DNA of 64,000 nt. Source: Cryobacterium sp. N22. Lineage in GTDB: Bacteria > Actinomycetota > Actinomycetes > Actinomycetales > Microbacteriaceae. The first letter of the stretch is position 1. The number at the start of each line of letters is the position of its first letter. The notes under the pieces were generated by a model. The model saw only the letters and a program-made list of their open reading frames with translations. It searched no databases and had not been told where the DNA came from. Shown here one piece after another: positions 1-8,334 of the stretch. The position numbers were made by a program, and so were the translations under genes. The stretch is from positions 124,001 through 188,000 of the forward strand of contig NZ_PJJP01000036.1 in NCBI RefSeq assembly GCF_002929555.1. The letters are read 5' to 3'.

Positions 1-1335
1 GGTTCCTACGGCAACCACGCCCCCGGCGTCATGTTCCACGGCACCAGTGAGTCGGTGGCGCTGTACAACGTGCCCAACAAACGGGTGGATGCGCAGGCCG
101 TGTACACGAACAACCCGCCGTCGGGCGCCTTCCGCGGCTACGGCCTGGGCCAGGTCATCTACGGCGTCGAGTGCGCCCTCGACGAACTCGCCGCCGAGCT
201 GGGCCTGAACCCCTTCGACATCCGCCGGATCAACTCGGTGCGACCCGGCGACCCGCTCGTGGTGACCCACGAGGAGGGTGACGACATCGGCTTCGCCAGC
301 TACGGACTGGACCAGTGCCTCGACCTGGCCCAGGCGGCCCTGGCCCGCGGCAACGGGGCGGCCGCACCGGCCGGCGCCTCGTGGCGGATGGGAGAGGGCA
401 TGGCGTCGTCGATGATCGCGACGACCCCGCCGCGCGGCCACTTCTCCCAGGCGACCATCACCCTGGAGAGGGACGGCCGCTACCGGGTGCGGGTGGGCAC
501 CGCCGAGTTCGGCAACGGCACCACCACGGTGCACACCCAGATCGCGGCGACGGTGCTGAACACCGACCCTGACCGCATCGAGATCCTCCAGTCCGACACC
601 GACGCCGCCGGCTACGACACCGGTGCCTTCGGGTCGGCCGGCGTGGTGGTGGCCGGCAAGGCCGTGCACGGCGCCGCCATCGAGCTGGCCGGGCTGCTGC
701 GCGAGAAGGCGGCCCGGCTCACCGGCCGGCCCGCCGGGGACTTCGACCTGGCGGCCGACGGGCTGCGCGCCGGCGCGGTGTTCGTGCCGCTGGCCGACCT
801 CGCCGGCGAGGCTGTCACCGGCACTGGCCGTGAAGACGGCGCACGCCGCTCACTGGCGTTCAACGTTCACGCGTTCCGGGTGGCCGTGAACACCGCCACC
901 GGCGAGGTGCGGATGCTGCAATCGATCCAGACCGCGGATGCCGGCTTCGTGATGAACCCCGAACAGTGCCGCGGCCAGATCGAGGGCGGGGTGGCGCAGG
1001 CCATCGGCAGCGCGTTGTACGAGGAGCTCATCCTCGACGGCGCCGGAACCGTTCAGACCCGGGTGCTGCGCAACTATCACGTGCCGCAACTGGCTGACCT
1101 GCCGGTCACCGAGGTGTACTTCGCGAACACGGCCGACGACCTGGGTCCGTACGGAGCCAAGTCGATGAGCGAGTCGCCGTACAACCCGGTGGCGCCGGCG
1201 TTGGCCAACGCCGTGCGCGATGCGCTCGGCATCCGCTCGTACGAACTGCCGATGTCGCGCGACCGGCTGTGGCGTCTGGTAGACGGGGCCGACGGGGTAG
1301 GTCCCTTCGGCTCCGTCGAGGTGCAGGAGGCTTAG
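1..1335 (+). CDS. Xanthine dehydrogenase, molybdopterin-binding subunit (C-terminal part, 5' end outside window)
   Basis: The reading frame is open from base 1 and ends with TAG at 1333-1335, so the gene starts upstream of the window. The 444 visible residues match the C-terminal half of the molybdenum subunit of xanthine dehydrogenase, which oxidises hypoxanthine and xanthine to urate in the cytoplasm. The SGAFRGYG motif near residue 40 is the conserved molybdopterin-binding loop. Close to the end, GAKSMSESPYNPVAPALANAV-like sequence occupies the place of the catalytic-glutamate motif (GAKGVGEP in many homologues), and the glutamate is retained. The [2Fe-2S] and FAD parts are not visible and may lie upstream. 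The divergent xdhC and the purine genes that follow support a purine substrate rather than CO or aldehyde. The exact paralogue within the family is inferred. Confidence 0.93.
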   Translation, partial: GSYGNHAPGVMFHGTSESVALYNVPNKRVDAQAVYTNNPPSGAFRGYGLGQVIYGVECALDELAAELGLNPFDIRRINSVRPGDPLVVTHEEGDDIGFASYGLDQCLDLAQAALARGNGAAAPAGASWRMGEGMASSMIATTPPRGHFSQATITLERDGRYRVRVGTAEFGNGTTTVHTQIAATVLNTDPDRIEILQSDTDAAGYDTGAFGSAGVVVAGKAVHGAAIELAGLLREKAARLTGRPAGDFDLAADGLRAGAVFVPLADLAGEAVTGTGREDGARRSLAFNVHAFRVAVNTATGEVRMLQSIQTADAGFVMNPEQCRGQIEGGVAQAIGSALYEELILDGAGTVQTRVLRNYHVPQLADLPVTEVYFANTADDLGPYGAKSMSESPYNPVAPALANAVRDALGIRSYELPMSRDRLWRLVDGADGVGPFGSVEVQEA

Positions 1336-1339
1336 GTCA

Positions 1340-1388
1340 GATCGGCCGCCGTCAGCGGTTCTCTAGCGCCATCGTCGGGCGGCCGGTC
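1340..1388. terminator. Possible terminator between convergent genes
   Basis: An 11-bp inverted repeat with one mismatch (GATCGGCCGCC at 1340-1350, GGCGGCCGGTC at 1378-1388) encloses a 27-nt loop between xdh and the convergent membrane gene. The loop is long and there is no T-tract, so this is tentative. Confidence 0.25.
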
Positions 1389-1390
1389 CG

Positions 1391-1867
1391 TCATTCCTCG
1401 ACGCTGGTCGCTCGACTCGTCGTCATCGGCTTCATTTCCTTGCCGTGCATGGTCACCGCGTAGATCACCAGAACGTCGATGGCGATCATCGTGAGCGACC
1501 AGAGCGGGTAGGCGCCCAGGAAGGCGATGTTCACCAGGGCGCTGCCGAACGCCAGGATGATCGCGACGATGCGTGCCCACATCTGCCCCGCGAGCAGGGC
1601 GACGCCGGCCAGGATCACCACGGCACCGAGGATCGTGTGTACCCAACCCCAGGTCGTGTAGTCGACCTGCACCACCAGTCCTTCCTGGCCGACAAGGTAG
1701 TACGTGTCCTGGAACAGCGCGACCAGGCCCTGGATGACGTGGAACGCGCCCATCATCAACATCATGACGCCGGCGAAGACGATCCAGCCGGTCCAGCCCG
1801 AGGTGCCGTAGTTGTCCATGGTTTCGGCACCGGTCGTGGTGCCCGTTGCCTGCCGTGTGGTGGTCAT
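1391..1867 (-). CDS. DUF7144-like four-helix membrane protein
   Basis: This 158-residue protein has four hydrophobic segments, beginning WTGWIVFAGVMMLMMGAFHVIQG. The arrangement and the YGTSGWTGW opening resemble the small actinobacterial DUF7144 membrane family, whose function is unknown. I chose the ATG at 1867 because GGGAGGAAT lies 5-7 nt upstream; a longer start at 1882 would translate through that ribosome binding site. The gene converges on xdh and sits apart from the xdhC operon. A short charged tail (HGKEMKPMTTSRATSVEE) is probably cytoplasmic. No function can be proposed from the sequence. Confidence 0.85.
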   Translation of the reverse strand: MTTTRQATGTTTGAETMDNYGTSGWTGWIVFAGVMMLMMGAFHVIQGLVALFQDTYYLVGQEGLVVQVDYTTWGWVHTILGAVVILAGVALLAGQMWARIVAIILAFGSALVNIAFLGAYPLWSLTMIAIDVLVIYAVTMHGKEMKPMTTSRATSVEE

Positions 1868-1991
1868 AGTGATTCCTCCCATTCAGTGGACTCGATGAGC
1901 ACGCTAATGCGCGGGCGCACCCGTTTCGTCCCCCGAATGGGGTGAGGGCTGGAGAAAATATCCCGGTCAGCCGGGAGGGCATTTGATACCG

Positions 1992-3095
1992 TCAGGCCGA
2001 GGGATGGATCGGACCCTGACGGTTCCGGAGCGGCTGGCCGGATGCTCCGGAGCGGGCCGCGAGGACCTCGGCGAGGATCGACACCGCGGTCTCCTCTGGG
2101 CTGCTCGCGCCGAGGTCCAGGCCGATCGGCGAGTGCAGCCGATCGAGGGCGTCGGCGGGCACACCGGCCTGGCGCAGCCGCAGCATCCGTCGCTCGTGGG
2201 TGCGCCGGGACCCCATGGCACCCACGTAGCCGACGTCGAGGCTCAGGGCCGTGGTCAGCAGCGGCAGGTCGAACTTCTCGTCGTGGGTGAGCACGCACAC
2301 CACGGTGCGGGCGTCGGTCTCGGTGCGGGCCAGGTAGTCGCTCGGCCACTCGACCACCACCTCCGCCGCGGTCGGGAAGCGTTCGGGGGTGGCGAACACG
2401 GCTCGGGCGTCGCAGACGGTGACCCGGTAGCCGAGCAGGGTCGCGGCGGCCGAGAGGGCGCTGGCGAAGTCCACGGCGCCGAAGATCAGGCAACGCGGCG
2501 GGGTCGCGGCGACGAGGTAGAGCACCCGGCTGGTCACGCCGTCGCAGTCGACCGAGCCCAGGGTGCTCTCGCCGCCGTTCACGCCGGCGCGCAGCTCGGC
2601 CCGGATGCGGCGCAGCGCGTCGGCGTCGAGGCCGGCGGAAATCTCAGGATCGGCTGCGCCCTCCGGCGCCAGGATCAGGCCGGCGCCCCGTCCCGCGACC
2701 ACCAGCGCGAGCCCGGCGGTCTGGCCGGCCGCAGCGCGCTCCAGCTGGGCGCGAACGTCGGCGGCCAGGGCGTTGCGCCCCACCGGGGCGATCTCGGCCA
2801 GGAACACCTCGACGGTGCCGCCGCAGCTCAGGCCCACGGCGAAGGCGTCGTCGTCGCTCACCCCGAATTCGGTGAGGCGTCCGCGCCCGGTCTCGAGCAC
2901 CTCCTGGGCGCTGTCGTAGATCGCCCCCTCGACGCAGCCGCCGGAGATGCTGCCGATCACCGCGCCGGCGTCGGTGACGGCCATGGCCGTGCCGAGGGTG
3001 CGCGGCGCACTGCCGAGCACCCGGGTCACCGTCGCGACGGCCACCCGGCGCCCCTCTGCGAGGGCGTCGAGGACCGATGCGGCGATTTCGAGCAC
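1992..3095 (-). CDS. xdhC: XdhC/CoxI family molybdenum-cofactor insertion factor
   Basis: The protein has the two-domain XdhC layout. An N-terminal XdhC/CoxI domain carries the GSISGGCVEGAIYDSA and LSCGGTVEVF motifs, and a C-terminal Rossmann-like domain carries GAVDFASALSAAATLLGYRVTVCDAR and VGYVGAMGSRRTHERR. XdhC proteins receive the molybdenum cofactor, support its sulfuration and load it into xanthine dehydrogenase. The start is set at a GTG (3095) two bases after the stop of the upstream permease, giving 367 residues. A longer frame to 3284 would only run back through the permease gene in another frame. It is the last gene of the ABC importer operon, which ties import to xanthine oxidation. 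Confidence 0.9.
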   Translation of the reverse strand: MLEIAASVLDALAEGRRVAVATVTRVLGSAPRTLGTAMAVTDAGAVIGSISGGCVEGAIYDSAQEVLETGRGRLTEFGVSDDDAFAVGLSCGGTVEVFLAEIAPVGRNALAADVRAQLERAAAGQTAGLALVVAGRGAGLILAPEGAADPEISAGLDADALRRIRAELRAGVNGGESTLGSVDCDGVTSRVLYLVAATPPRCLIFGAVDFASALSAAATLLGYRVTVCDARAVFATPERFPTAAEVVVEWPSDYLARTETDARTVVCVLTHDEKFDLPLLTTALSLDVGYVGAMGSRRTHERRMLRLRQAGVPADALDRLHSPIGLDLGASSPEETAVSILAEVLAARSGASGQPLRNRQGPIHPSA

Positions 3096-3097
3096 GG

Positions 3098-3973
3098 CTA
3101 GGTGCTCGCGTTCTGGTCCATGCCCATCCGCCGCAGCACCAGGTTTTCGGCGAACTGCGCAACTCCGTAGAGCACCATCGAGACGATGGTGATGACCACC
3201 ACGGACGACCAGACCTCGAAGTTCTTCACCTGCGAGACCGCGACGACGATGCCGTAGCCGAGGCCCTGGCCGGTCGCGAGCCACTCGGCCAGCAGGGCGC
3301 CGGTGATGGCGCCGGGGATGGAGATCTTGATGGCGGCGAAGAACGACGGCAGCGAGCTGGGCAACGCCACCTTGCGGAGCGCCGTGAACGGGCTGCCGCC
3401 GTAGACGGCGATGACGTCGCTGATCTGCGGGGACGCCGAACGGAGGCCGAAGGCGATGTTCACCAGGGCCGGGAAGAGCACCACGATGGCTCCGGTGACC
3501 ACGGCGATGCTCGGTCCCCGGCCGGTGATGAGGATCAGCACCGGAACGAAGGCCACCAGCGGCACACTGCGCAGCAGCAGGGCGATGGGCATCAGGGCGT
3601 GCTCGATGCCCTTCGACAGGGTGAACAGGGTGGCCAGCACCAGGGCGAGCAGCAGCCCCGCGACGAAGCCGAGGAACGCGTCCGTGAGGGTGACGCCGAG
3701 GTTGCTGAGGATCAGCGCCCGGTTCTCGGCGGCGTCCGGCACCGTGAACAGCCAGTTGACAACATCCAACGGGCCCTTCGCGATGAACGGTGAGATCCCC
3801 AGCACCAGGATCAGGCCCTGCCAGGCGGCGAGGACGATCACGAGGGTCAGCAGGCCCGTGGCCAACGCCCGGCCGACGTAGGCGCCGGCGCCGCGCGCCT
3901 GCGCCCCGCTGCTCGTGGTGAGGACACCGGCCTGAACGGCGATGGCCTCGGCGACGTTCGTTTGCGCGCTCAC
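3098..3973 (-). CDS. ABC transporter permease (SsuC/TauC-type)
   Basis: This 291-residue integral membrane protein has about six hydrophobic helices and the permease EAA loop region (AVYGGSPFTALRKVALPSSLPSFFAAIKISIPGAITGALLAEWL). It belongs to the binding-protein-dependent permeases of the nitrate/sulfonate/taurine/hydroxymethylpyrimidine group. Its ATG overlaps the TGA of the preceding permease by 4 nt (3970-3973), so the two are translationally coupled and probably form a heterodimeric channel. The substrate cannot be read from the permease. Location in a purine-degradation island suggests a purine or ureide, which is inference. Confidence 0.92.
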   Translation of the reverse strand: MSAQTNVAEAIAVQAGVLTTSSGAQARGAGAYVGRALATGLLTLVIVLAAWQGLILVLGISPFIAKGPLDVVNWLFTVPDAAENRALILSNLGVTLTDAFLGFVAGLLLALVLATLFTLSKGIEHALMPIALLLRSVPLVAFVPVLILITGRGPSIAVVTGAIVVLFPALVNIAFGLRSASPQISDVIAVYGGSPFTALRKVALPSSLPSFFAAIKISIPGAITGALLAEWLATGQGLGYGIVVAVSQVKNFEVWSSVVVITIVSMVLYGVAQFAENLVLRRMGMDQNAST

Positions 3974-4773
3974 GAGCTGCTCCGTCCGGTGGTCCAGGGG
4001 GTGGCGAAACGGGAGATCAGAGCGAACAGCAGGTAGCCGACGCCGGCCAGCAGGCCCGCGACGAGGGCGAGGCTCCAGACCCGTTCCACGTTCGCGGCGT
4101 TGCCGGCGGCGAGCATGGCCAGGCCTAGACCGCGCTCTGCGCCGCCGAGGTACTCACCGAGGATCGCGCCGAGCAGGGCGGCCGGGGCCGCGATCTGCAG
4201 GGCGTTCAGCACGCTGGGCAGACCGTATAGCAGCCGCACCTTGCGCAGTTGGGTGAACCTGGTGCCGCCGTACACGGTGATGAGGTCGAGGCTGGCCGTG
4301 TCCGCGGCCTTGAGCCCCACCAGCGAGCCGACCACGGTGGTGAAGAACACCGACATGGCGGCCAGGAAGATCGCGGTGCCGGACGGGTCGCCGCGCGGCG
4401 GGCCGATCACGGTGTAGGCGATCGGGCCGATGGCCACGATGGGCACGCAGTAGGTGATCACTGCGATCTGCAGCGCGATCTTCTCGATGCGCGGCAGCAC
4501 CAGGACCAGGCCCGCCAGCAGCAGCGCCAGGCCGTTGCCCCAGAGGAACCCGCTGAACGCTTCGCTGAGGGTCATGGTGATGTGCGGCAGGTAGAAGCCG
4601 ATGCCGTCGCCGGCGAACTGACCGAGGACTTCGGCCGGGGTAGGAATGGCGCCGCCGGGCACCGAGCCGGAGTTCTGGAAGATCGTGAGGGCGCTGATCC
4701 ACCACAGGGCCACCACGCCGACGATGCCGAGCAGCCCGGTCGCCCAGCCGGGCAGGCCGCGGGTGACCGGCAT
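3970..4773 (-). CDS. ABC transporter permease (SsuC/TauC-type)
   Basis: This is the second permease of the importer, with 267 residues. An EAA-loop motif (TVYGGTRFTQLRKVRLLYGLPSVLNALQIAAPAALLGAILGEYLGG) follows several membrane helices. It resembles the neighbouring permease in length and motif, consistent with an ancient duplication and a heterodimeric pore. The ATG at 4773 overlaps the stop of the ATPase gene by one base. The operon order is binding protein, ATPase, permease, permease, xdhC. Confidence 0.92.
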   Translation of the reverse strand: MPVTRGLPGWATGLLGIVGVVALWWISALTIFQNSGSVPGGAIPTPAEVLGQFAGDGIGFYLPHITMTLSEAFSGFLWGNGLALLLAGLVLVLPRIEKIALQIAVITYCVPIVAIGPIAYTVIGPPRGDPSGTAIFLAAMSVFFTTVVGSLVGLKAADTASLDLITVYGGTRFTQLRKVRLLYGLPSVLNALQIAAPAALLGAILGEYLGGAERGLGLAMLAAGNAANVERVWSLALVAGLLAGVGYLLFALISRFATPWTTGRSSS

Positions 4774-5633
4774 CAGTGCGCCCCGGCGGCGGCCGGGGTG
4801 TCGGCGCCGAAGAGCAGTTCTGACGCCCGGTCGTGCAGGGCGTGGAACTCGGGGGTGCGCATCATCTCGGGCAGGCGCGGGCGGGGCAGGTCGATTTCGA
4901 TGACCTCCTTGACGCGCCCGGGCCGGGGACTCATCACGGCCACCTGGTCGCTGAGGAAGATGGCCTCGGAGATGCCGTGGGTGACCATCAGGGTCGTCGC
5001 GGGCTTCTCGGTCCAGATGCGCAGCAGCTCGATGTTGAGGCGCTGGCGGGTCATATCGTCGAGGGCGCCGAACGGTTCGTCGAGCAGCAGCACCGAGGGC
5101 TTGAGCACGAGCGACCGGGCGATCGAGACGCGCTGGCGCATCCCGCCGGACAGCTGGGCCGGCTTGGCCTTCTCGAAGCCGGTGAGTCCGACGAGTTGGA
5201 TGAGTTCGGTGACGTAGTCCTCGTCGACAGGCATCCTTGCGACCTCGAACGGAAGTTTGATGTTGTTGCGCACGCTCCGCCAGGGCAGCAGGGCGGAGTC
5301 CTGGAAGGCGATGCCGAGTTCGTGGCCGCTGCGGAGTTCGGCGGGGCTCTTGCCGTCCACCCGGGTGGTGCCGCTGGTGGGGTTCTCGAGGCCGGCCAGG
5401 ATCCGCAGGATGGTGGACTTGCCGCAGCCGGAGGGGCCCAGCAGCGAGAGGAAGCTGCCCTTGTCGGTGTGCAGGTTCGCGTTGTCGAGGGCGACAACCT
5501 CGGTGCGACCGACCGAGAAGGTCTTGTGCAGCGCTTCAATGTGCAAGCCGGTACCGTGCAAGCCGGTACCGTGCTGGCCGGTTTCCGAAGCGGTGGCGGG
5601 GAGAGCGGTGTCGATCGTGCTCACGTCGTACAT
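4773..5633 (-). CDS. ABC transporter ATP-binding protein
   Basis: This is the nucleotide-binding subunit of the importer (286 residues). Walker A is GPSGCGKST, the Q-loop glutamine sits in [11 protein letters not shown], the signature is LSGGMRQR, and Walker B plus D-loop is [13 protein letters not shown]. The H-loop histidine is in MVTHGISEA. This matches the SsuB/TauB/ThiZ class. The N-terminal [10 protein letters not shown] comes from a 15-nt tandem duplication near 5544-5575. Two starts are possible: the ATG at 5633 directly abuts an AAGGA sequence, whereas the GTG at 5624 is 9 nt from it and may be the true start. Confidence 0.94.
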   Translation of the reverse strand: MYDVSTIDTALPATASETGQHGTGLHGTGLHIEALHKTFSVGRTEVVALDNANLHTDKGSFLSLLGPSGCGKSTILRILAGLENPTSGTTRVDGKSPAELRSGHELGIAFQDSALLPWRSVRNNIKLPFEVARMPVDEDYVTELIQLVGLTGFEKAKPAQLSGGMRQRVSIARSLVLKPSVLLLDEPFGALDDMTRQRLNIELLRIWTEKPATTLMVTHGISEAIFLSDQVAVMSPRPGRVKEVIEIDLPRPRLPEMMRTPEFHALHDRASELLFGADTPAAAGAH

Positions 5634-5731
5634 TCCTTACTGGGCGTCATCGGGTGCCGATAGTTCAGTATCGCCGACGGCACCCGCCTCGGGTGAGACG
5701 GGTGCCGCGGCGTGACCCGTGCTGCGAACGG

Positions 5732-6820
5732 TTACTTGCCGTAGGCGATGAGGTCCGGGTTCTCCTCGTACACCTCGGCCAGCAGGCTCATGTCGAACAG
5801 TGCGTCGGCGTCGATGTCGATACCGGCGGCCTTGAGCGTGGCGACGGATTCCTTCTGCAGTTTGTCGCTGATGGTGAAGAGGCCGTTGGCCTTGGTGTCG
5901 TCGCTGACGACGAGGTCGGTGGACTGGATCTCCGCCTGGCGGGTCTCCTTCTCCATCGTCAGTCCGAGGTCCTTGCCGTACGTGTCGACGGTCAGGGTCG
6001 CGGCGGCAGCGGGATCGTTGATCGCGTCCGTCCAGCCCTTGATCTCGGCGACCAGCAGGGCCTTGAGCATGTCGCGGTCATTGGCGATCGCATCCTCGGA
6101 CGCCGTGAACGTCTCGGCGACGAACGGCAGGCCGTTGTCGGCCAGCGGCAGGTTCACCGGGTCGAGACCGGCCAGCTCGGCGTCGATCGACTCGTTGGTG
6201 AGGTACGCGAACCAGCCGTCGAGCTCGCCGTTGAACAGCGGGGTCGGGTCGTATTCGACCGGGACGACGGTGATGGTGGACGGGTCGATCTCATTGACCT
6301 TGAGGAAGGCGTCCCACAGGCTCTGGTTGCTCGCCTGAACGCCGATGGTCTTGCCCTTGAGGTCGTCGAGGGTGGCGATGTTGCCGACGCCGGCCAGCGA
6401 GAGGATGGTGAACGGGTTCTTCTGGTAGGTCGCGCCGATGATCTTCAGCGGTGCGCCTTCCTCGGCGATGACGGTGCCCGTGGAGATGGCGTTGCCGACA
6501 CCGAGGTCGACGTTGCCGGAGATGACGCCGGCCTCGGCCGATGCCGGGCCGGGGATCAGGTCGACGGAATCGAAGCCGGCTTCGGCGAAGTAGCCGGCAT
6601 CCTCGGCCACGAACTCGCCCATGAACTCGGCGTTCTTGATCCAGGAGAGCTGGATGCTCGCATCGCCGAACGAGGCGGCGTCGCCGGAGCCTTCCGCGGA
6701 AGAGCCGGCATCGCCGGCGCAGGAGGAGAGCAACAGGGTGAGTGCGGCGGCCACGGCGACGCCGGTGCCGACGCGCTTGGCGGAGCGACGGGTGAACGGG
6801 GAAAGTGGGGCTTGCGTCAT
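5732..6820 (-). CDS. NMT1/THI5-like ABC transporter substrate-binding lipoprotein
   Basis: This is a predicted secreted lipoprotein of 362 residues. An Arg/Lys-rich n-region and a hydrophobic stretch end in the lipobox LLSSC, with Cys34 as the lipidation site. The mature part (IQLSWIKNAEFMGEFVAEDAGYF, then SGNVDLGVGNA and LKGKTIGVQASNQ) has the NMT1/THI5-like fold of pyrimidine, sulfonate and nitrate binding proteins. The ATG at 6820 follows GAGAGGA; upstream in-frame codons lie in a CTG-repeat leader and are not expected to be translated. It is the first gene of the importer operon. The purine or ureide ligand is inferred from neighbours only. Confidence 0.9.
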   Translation of the reverse strand: MTQAPLSPFTRRSAKRVGTGVAVAAALTLLLSSCAGDAGSSAEGSGDAASFGDASIQLSWIKNAEFMGEFVAEDAGYFAEAGFDSVDLIPGPASAEAGVISGNVDLGVGNAISTGTVIAEEGAPLKIIGATYQKNPFTILSLAGVGNIATLDDLKGKTIGVQASNQSLWDAFLKVNEIDPSTITVVPVEYDPTPLFNGELDGWFAYLTNESIDAELAGLDPVNLPLADNGLPFVAETFTASEDAIANDRDMLKALLVAEIKGWTDAINDPAAAATLTVDTYGKDLGLTMEKETRQAEIQSTDLVVSDDTKANGLFTISDKLQKESVATLKAAGIDIDADALFDMSLLAEVYEENPDLIAYGK

Positions 6821-6905
6821 GACGCGGTCCTCTCGATGGTGCTCGGGGATTGCCGTGGAACTCAACGGCGTGCTGGGGCGGAATGCCATGGTGCTGAACG
6901 GGACG

Positions 6906-6953
6906 TGCTGCTGTGCTGCTGTGTTGCTGACCTGCTGTGCTGCTGTGCTGCTG
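6906..6953. repeat. Low-complexity GCTGCTGT repeat
   Basis: Imperfect repeats of TGCTGCTG and GTGCTGCT fill about 48 bp. On the minus strand they read as CAGCA repeats within the likely 5' leader of the binding-protein mRNA. Confidence 0.7.
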
Positions 6954-6961
6954 CGGTGATT

Positions 6962-6981
6962 GCGGTGTTTCAACACACCGC
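6962..6981. promoter_or_regulatory. Candidate operator palindrome (contains GTGTTTCA)
   Basis: GCGGTGTTTCAACACACCGC is a hyphenated palindrome with perfect 7-bp arms and a 6-nt centre. It contains GTGTTTCA (6965-6972), which recurs upstream of allantoinase (8211) and pucG (20786-20863). An operator for a purine-pathway regulator such as the RpiR-type protein at 17399 is possible but unproven. Confidence 0.45.
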
Positions 6982-6996
6982 GTCCGCTGCAACACA

Positions 6997-7015
6997 TGTT
7001 CGGATGACTCGAACA
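6997..7015. promoter_or_regulatory. TGTTCG-N7-CGAACA palindrome
   Basis: Perfect 6-bp arms around a 7-nt centre lie about 150 bp before the adenine deaminase-like start. It may be a second operator in the divergent region. It does not match the SOS box spacing found at 33170 and 59693. Confidence 0.3.
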
Positions 7016-7162
7016 CTAATTGCTGTGTGTGACGCCACGACGACCGAATCGTTTCCGGCTCATTACGTCGAAAAAGCCGGGCTGGTACGCGGGATTCCTC
7101 CCCGAGTGGCCCCGGAACCCTGGCGTGATAGCGTCACGGGGTTCACCCAGAAAGGAACCCCG

Positions 7163-8194
7163 ATGTCTTCCGCTATCGTACCGACCATCGCCTTCCTCGC
7201 CGGCCTGCCCAAGGCCGAACTGCACCTGCACCTCGAAGGCACCCTCGAACCCGAGCTCAAGCTCGAGCTGGCCCGTCGCAACGGCGTGGACATCGGCCAG
7301 AGCACGGTGGCGGAGGTTCGCGCCACCTACGAGTTCGACTCGCTCGCGAGCTTCCTCGGTGTCTACTACCCGGCGATGGACGTGCTCGTCACCGAGGCCG
7401 ACTTCTACGACCTCGCCACCGCGTATTTCCGCCGCGCCGCCGCCGACGGAGTGCGCCGCGTCGAGGCGTTCTTCGACCCGCAGGCGCACACCTCGCGGGG
7501 CATCCCCATCGAAACCGTCATCGTCGGCTACCACCGGGCCGCCGTGGATGCCGCCGGTCTTGGCGTCTCCGCCGAGCTGATCCTCTGCTTCCTGCGCGAC
7601 TTCTCCGCCGAGAGCGCAATGGAGACCCTGCGCTCCGCTCTGCCCTTCGTAGACAGGTTCATCGGCGTCGGCCTCGACTCCGACGAGCGTGGCAACCCGC
7701 CGGCGAAGTTCGCCGAGGTCTTCGCACTGGCCCGGGCGAACGGCCTCAAACTCACCATGCACTGCGACATCGACCAGGTCGGCAGCATCGAGAACATCCG
7801 CCAGGTGCTCGACGAGATCCAGGTGGACCGCATCGACCACGGCACCAACATCGTGGAAAACCCGGAGCTGGTCACGCTGGTGCGGGAGCGCGGACTCGGG
7901 CTCACCTGCTGCCCGGTGTCGAACAGCTTCGTCACGGCAGACATGAAGGCCGTCGAGATGGTTGCCCTGCTGCACTTCGGTGTCCTGGTCACCGTCAACT
8001 CCGACGACCCCGCCTACTTCGGCGCCTACGTGGCCGACAACTACCTGGCGCTGGCCGAGAAGGCCGGGCTCGACACCGATGAGCTGGTGCTGTTGGCGAA
8101 GAATTCCTTCCAGGCGTCCTGGCTGCCCGACGCCGAGAAGCAGGCCCATCTCGCATCCATCGACGCCTACGTCGCAGGCTACCCGGCCGCCTGA
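7163..8194 (+). CDS. Adenine/adenosine deaminase family protein with altered HAGE motif
   Basis: This 343-residue cytosolic amidohydrolase is of the adenosine/adenine deaminase family. The metal-binding HLH is at residues 21-23 (ELHLHLEGTLEPEL), FFDPQAHTSRGIP and the second metal site VTVNSDDPAYFG are present, and the opening resembles bacterial adenine deaminases more than adenosine deaminases (which have HLDGS). Oddly, the usual HAGEE sequence, whose glutamate is the proton shuttle, is replaced by H200-C-D-I-D204. Activity or substrate may therefore differ from adenine deamination. The start follows GAAAGGA; a much longer open frame upstream from 5654 is only antisense coding. In the pathway it would feed hypoxanthine to xanthine dehydrogenase. 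Confidence 0.85.
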   Translation: MSSAIVPTIAFLAGLPKAELHLHLEGTLEPELKLELARRNGVDIGQSTVAEVRATYEFDSLASFLGVYYPAMDVLVTEADFYDLATAYFRRAAADGVRRVEAFFDPQAHTSRGIPIETVIVGYHRAAVDAAGLGVSAELILCFLRDFSAESAMETLRSALPFVDRFIGVGLDSDERGNPPAKFAEVFALARANGLKLTMHCDIDQVGSIENIRQVLDEIQVDRIDHGTNIVENPELVTLVRERGLGLTCCPVSNSFVTADMKAVEMVALLHFGVLVTVNSDDPAYFGAYVADNYLALAEKAGLDTDELVLLAKNSFQASWLPDAEKQAHLASIDAYVAGYPAA

Positions 8195-8210
8195 CCGGTT
8201 CGCGCCATCG

Positions 8211-8224
8211 GTGTTTCATCACCA
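8211..8224. promoter_or_regulatory. GTGTTTCA motif upstream of allantoinase
   Basis: GGTGTTTCATCACC (8210-8223) has 4-bp symmetric ends and shares CGGTGTTTCA with the palindrome at 6962. It lies in the 140-bp gap before allB. Confidence 0.35.
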
Positions 8225-8334
8225 GGGACGTCGTGTGTCCGACAGATTTCACAACCCCGGAACGAGGCCCGAACGACTTCACTAGTGTGAGCGGTGAGCC
8301 ACCGAACGGCACCGAAACCGAGGAGGAGAACCCG

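Larger units (their letters stand above)
6821..7162. other. Divergent intergenic region with repeats and palindromes
   Basis: This 342-bp gap separates the importer operon from the adenine deaminase-like gene. It holds a low-complexity run of CTG-type triplets (about 6906-6953), a 7-bp-arm palindrome at 6962-6981, a TGTTCG-N7-CGAACA palindrome at 6997-7015, and no convincing gene. The promoters for both directions must lie here. Confidence 0.7.

Noticed and set aside
5654-7162. Long plus-strand open frame leading into the adenine deaminase-like gene
   Set aside because: It is antisense to the binding-protein gene, has no family features, and a proper ribosome binding site fixes the deaminase start at 7163.
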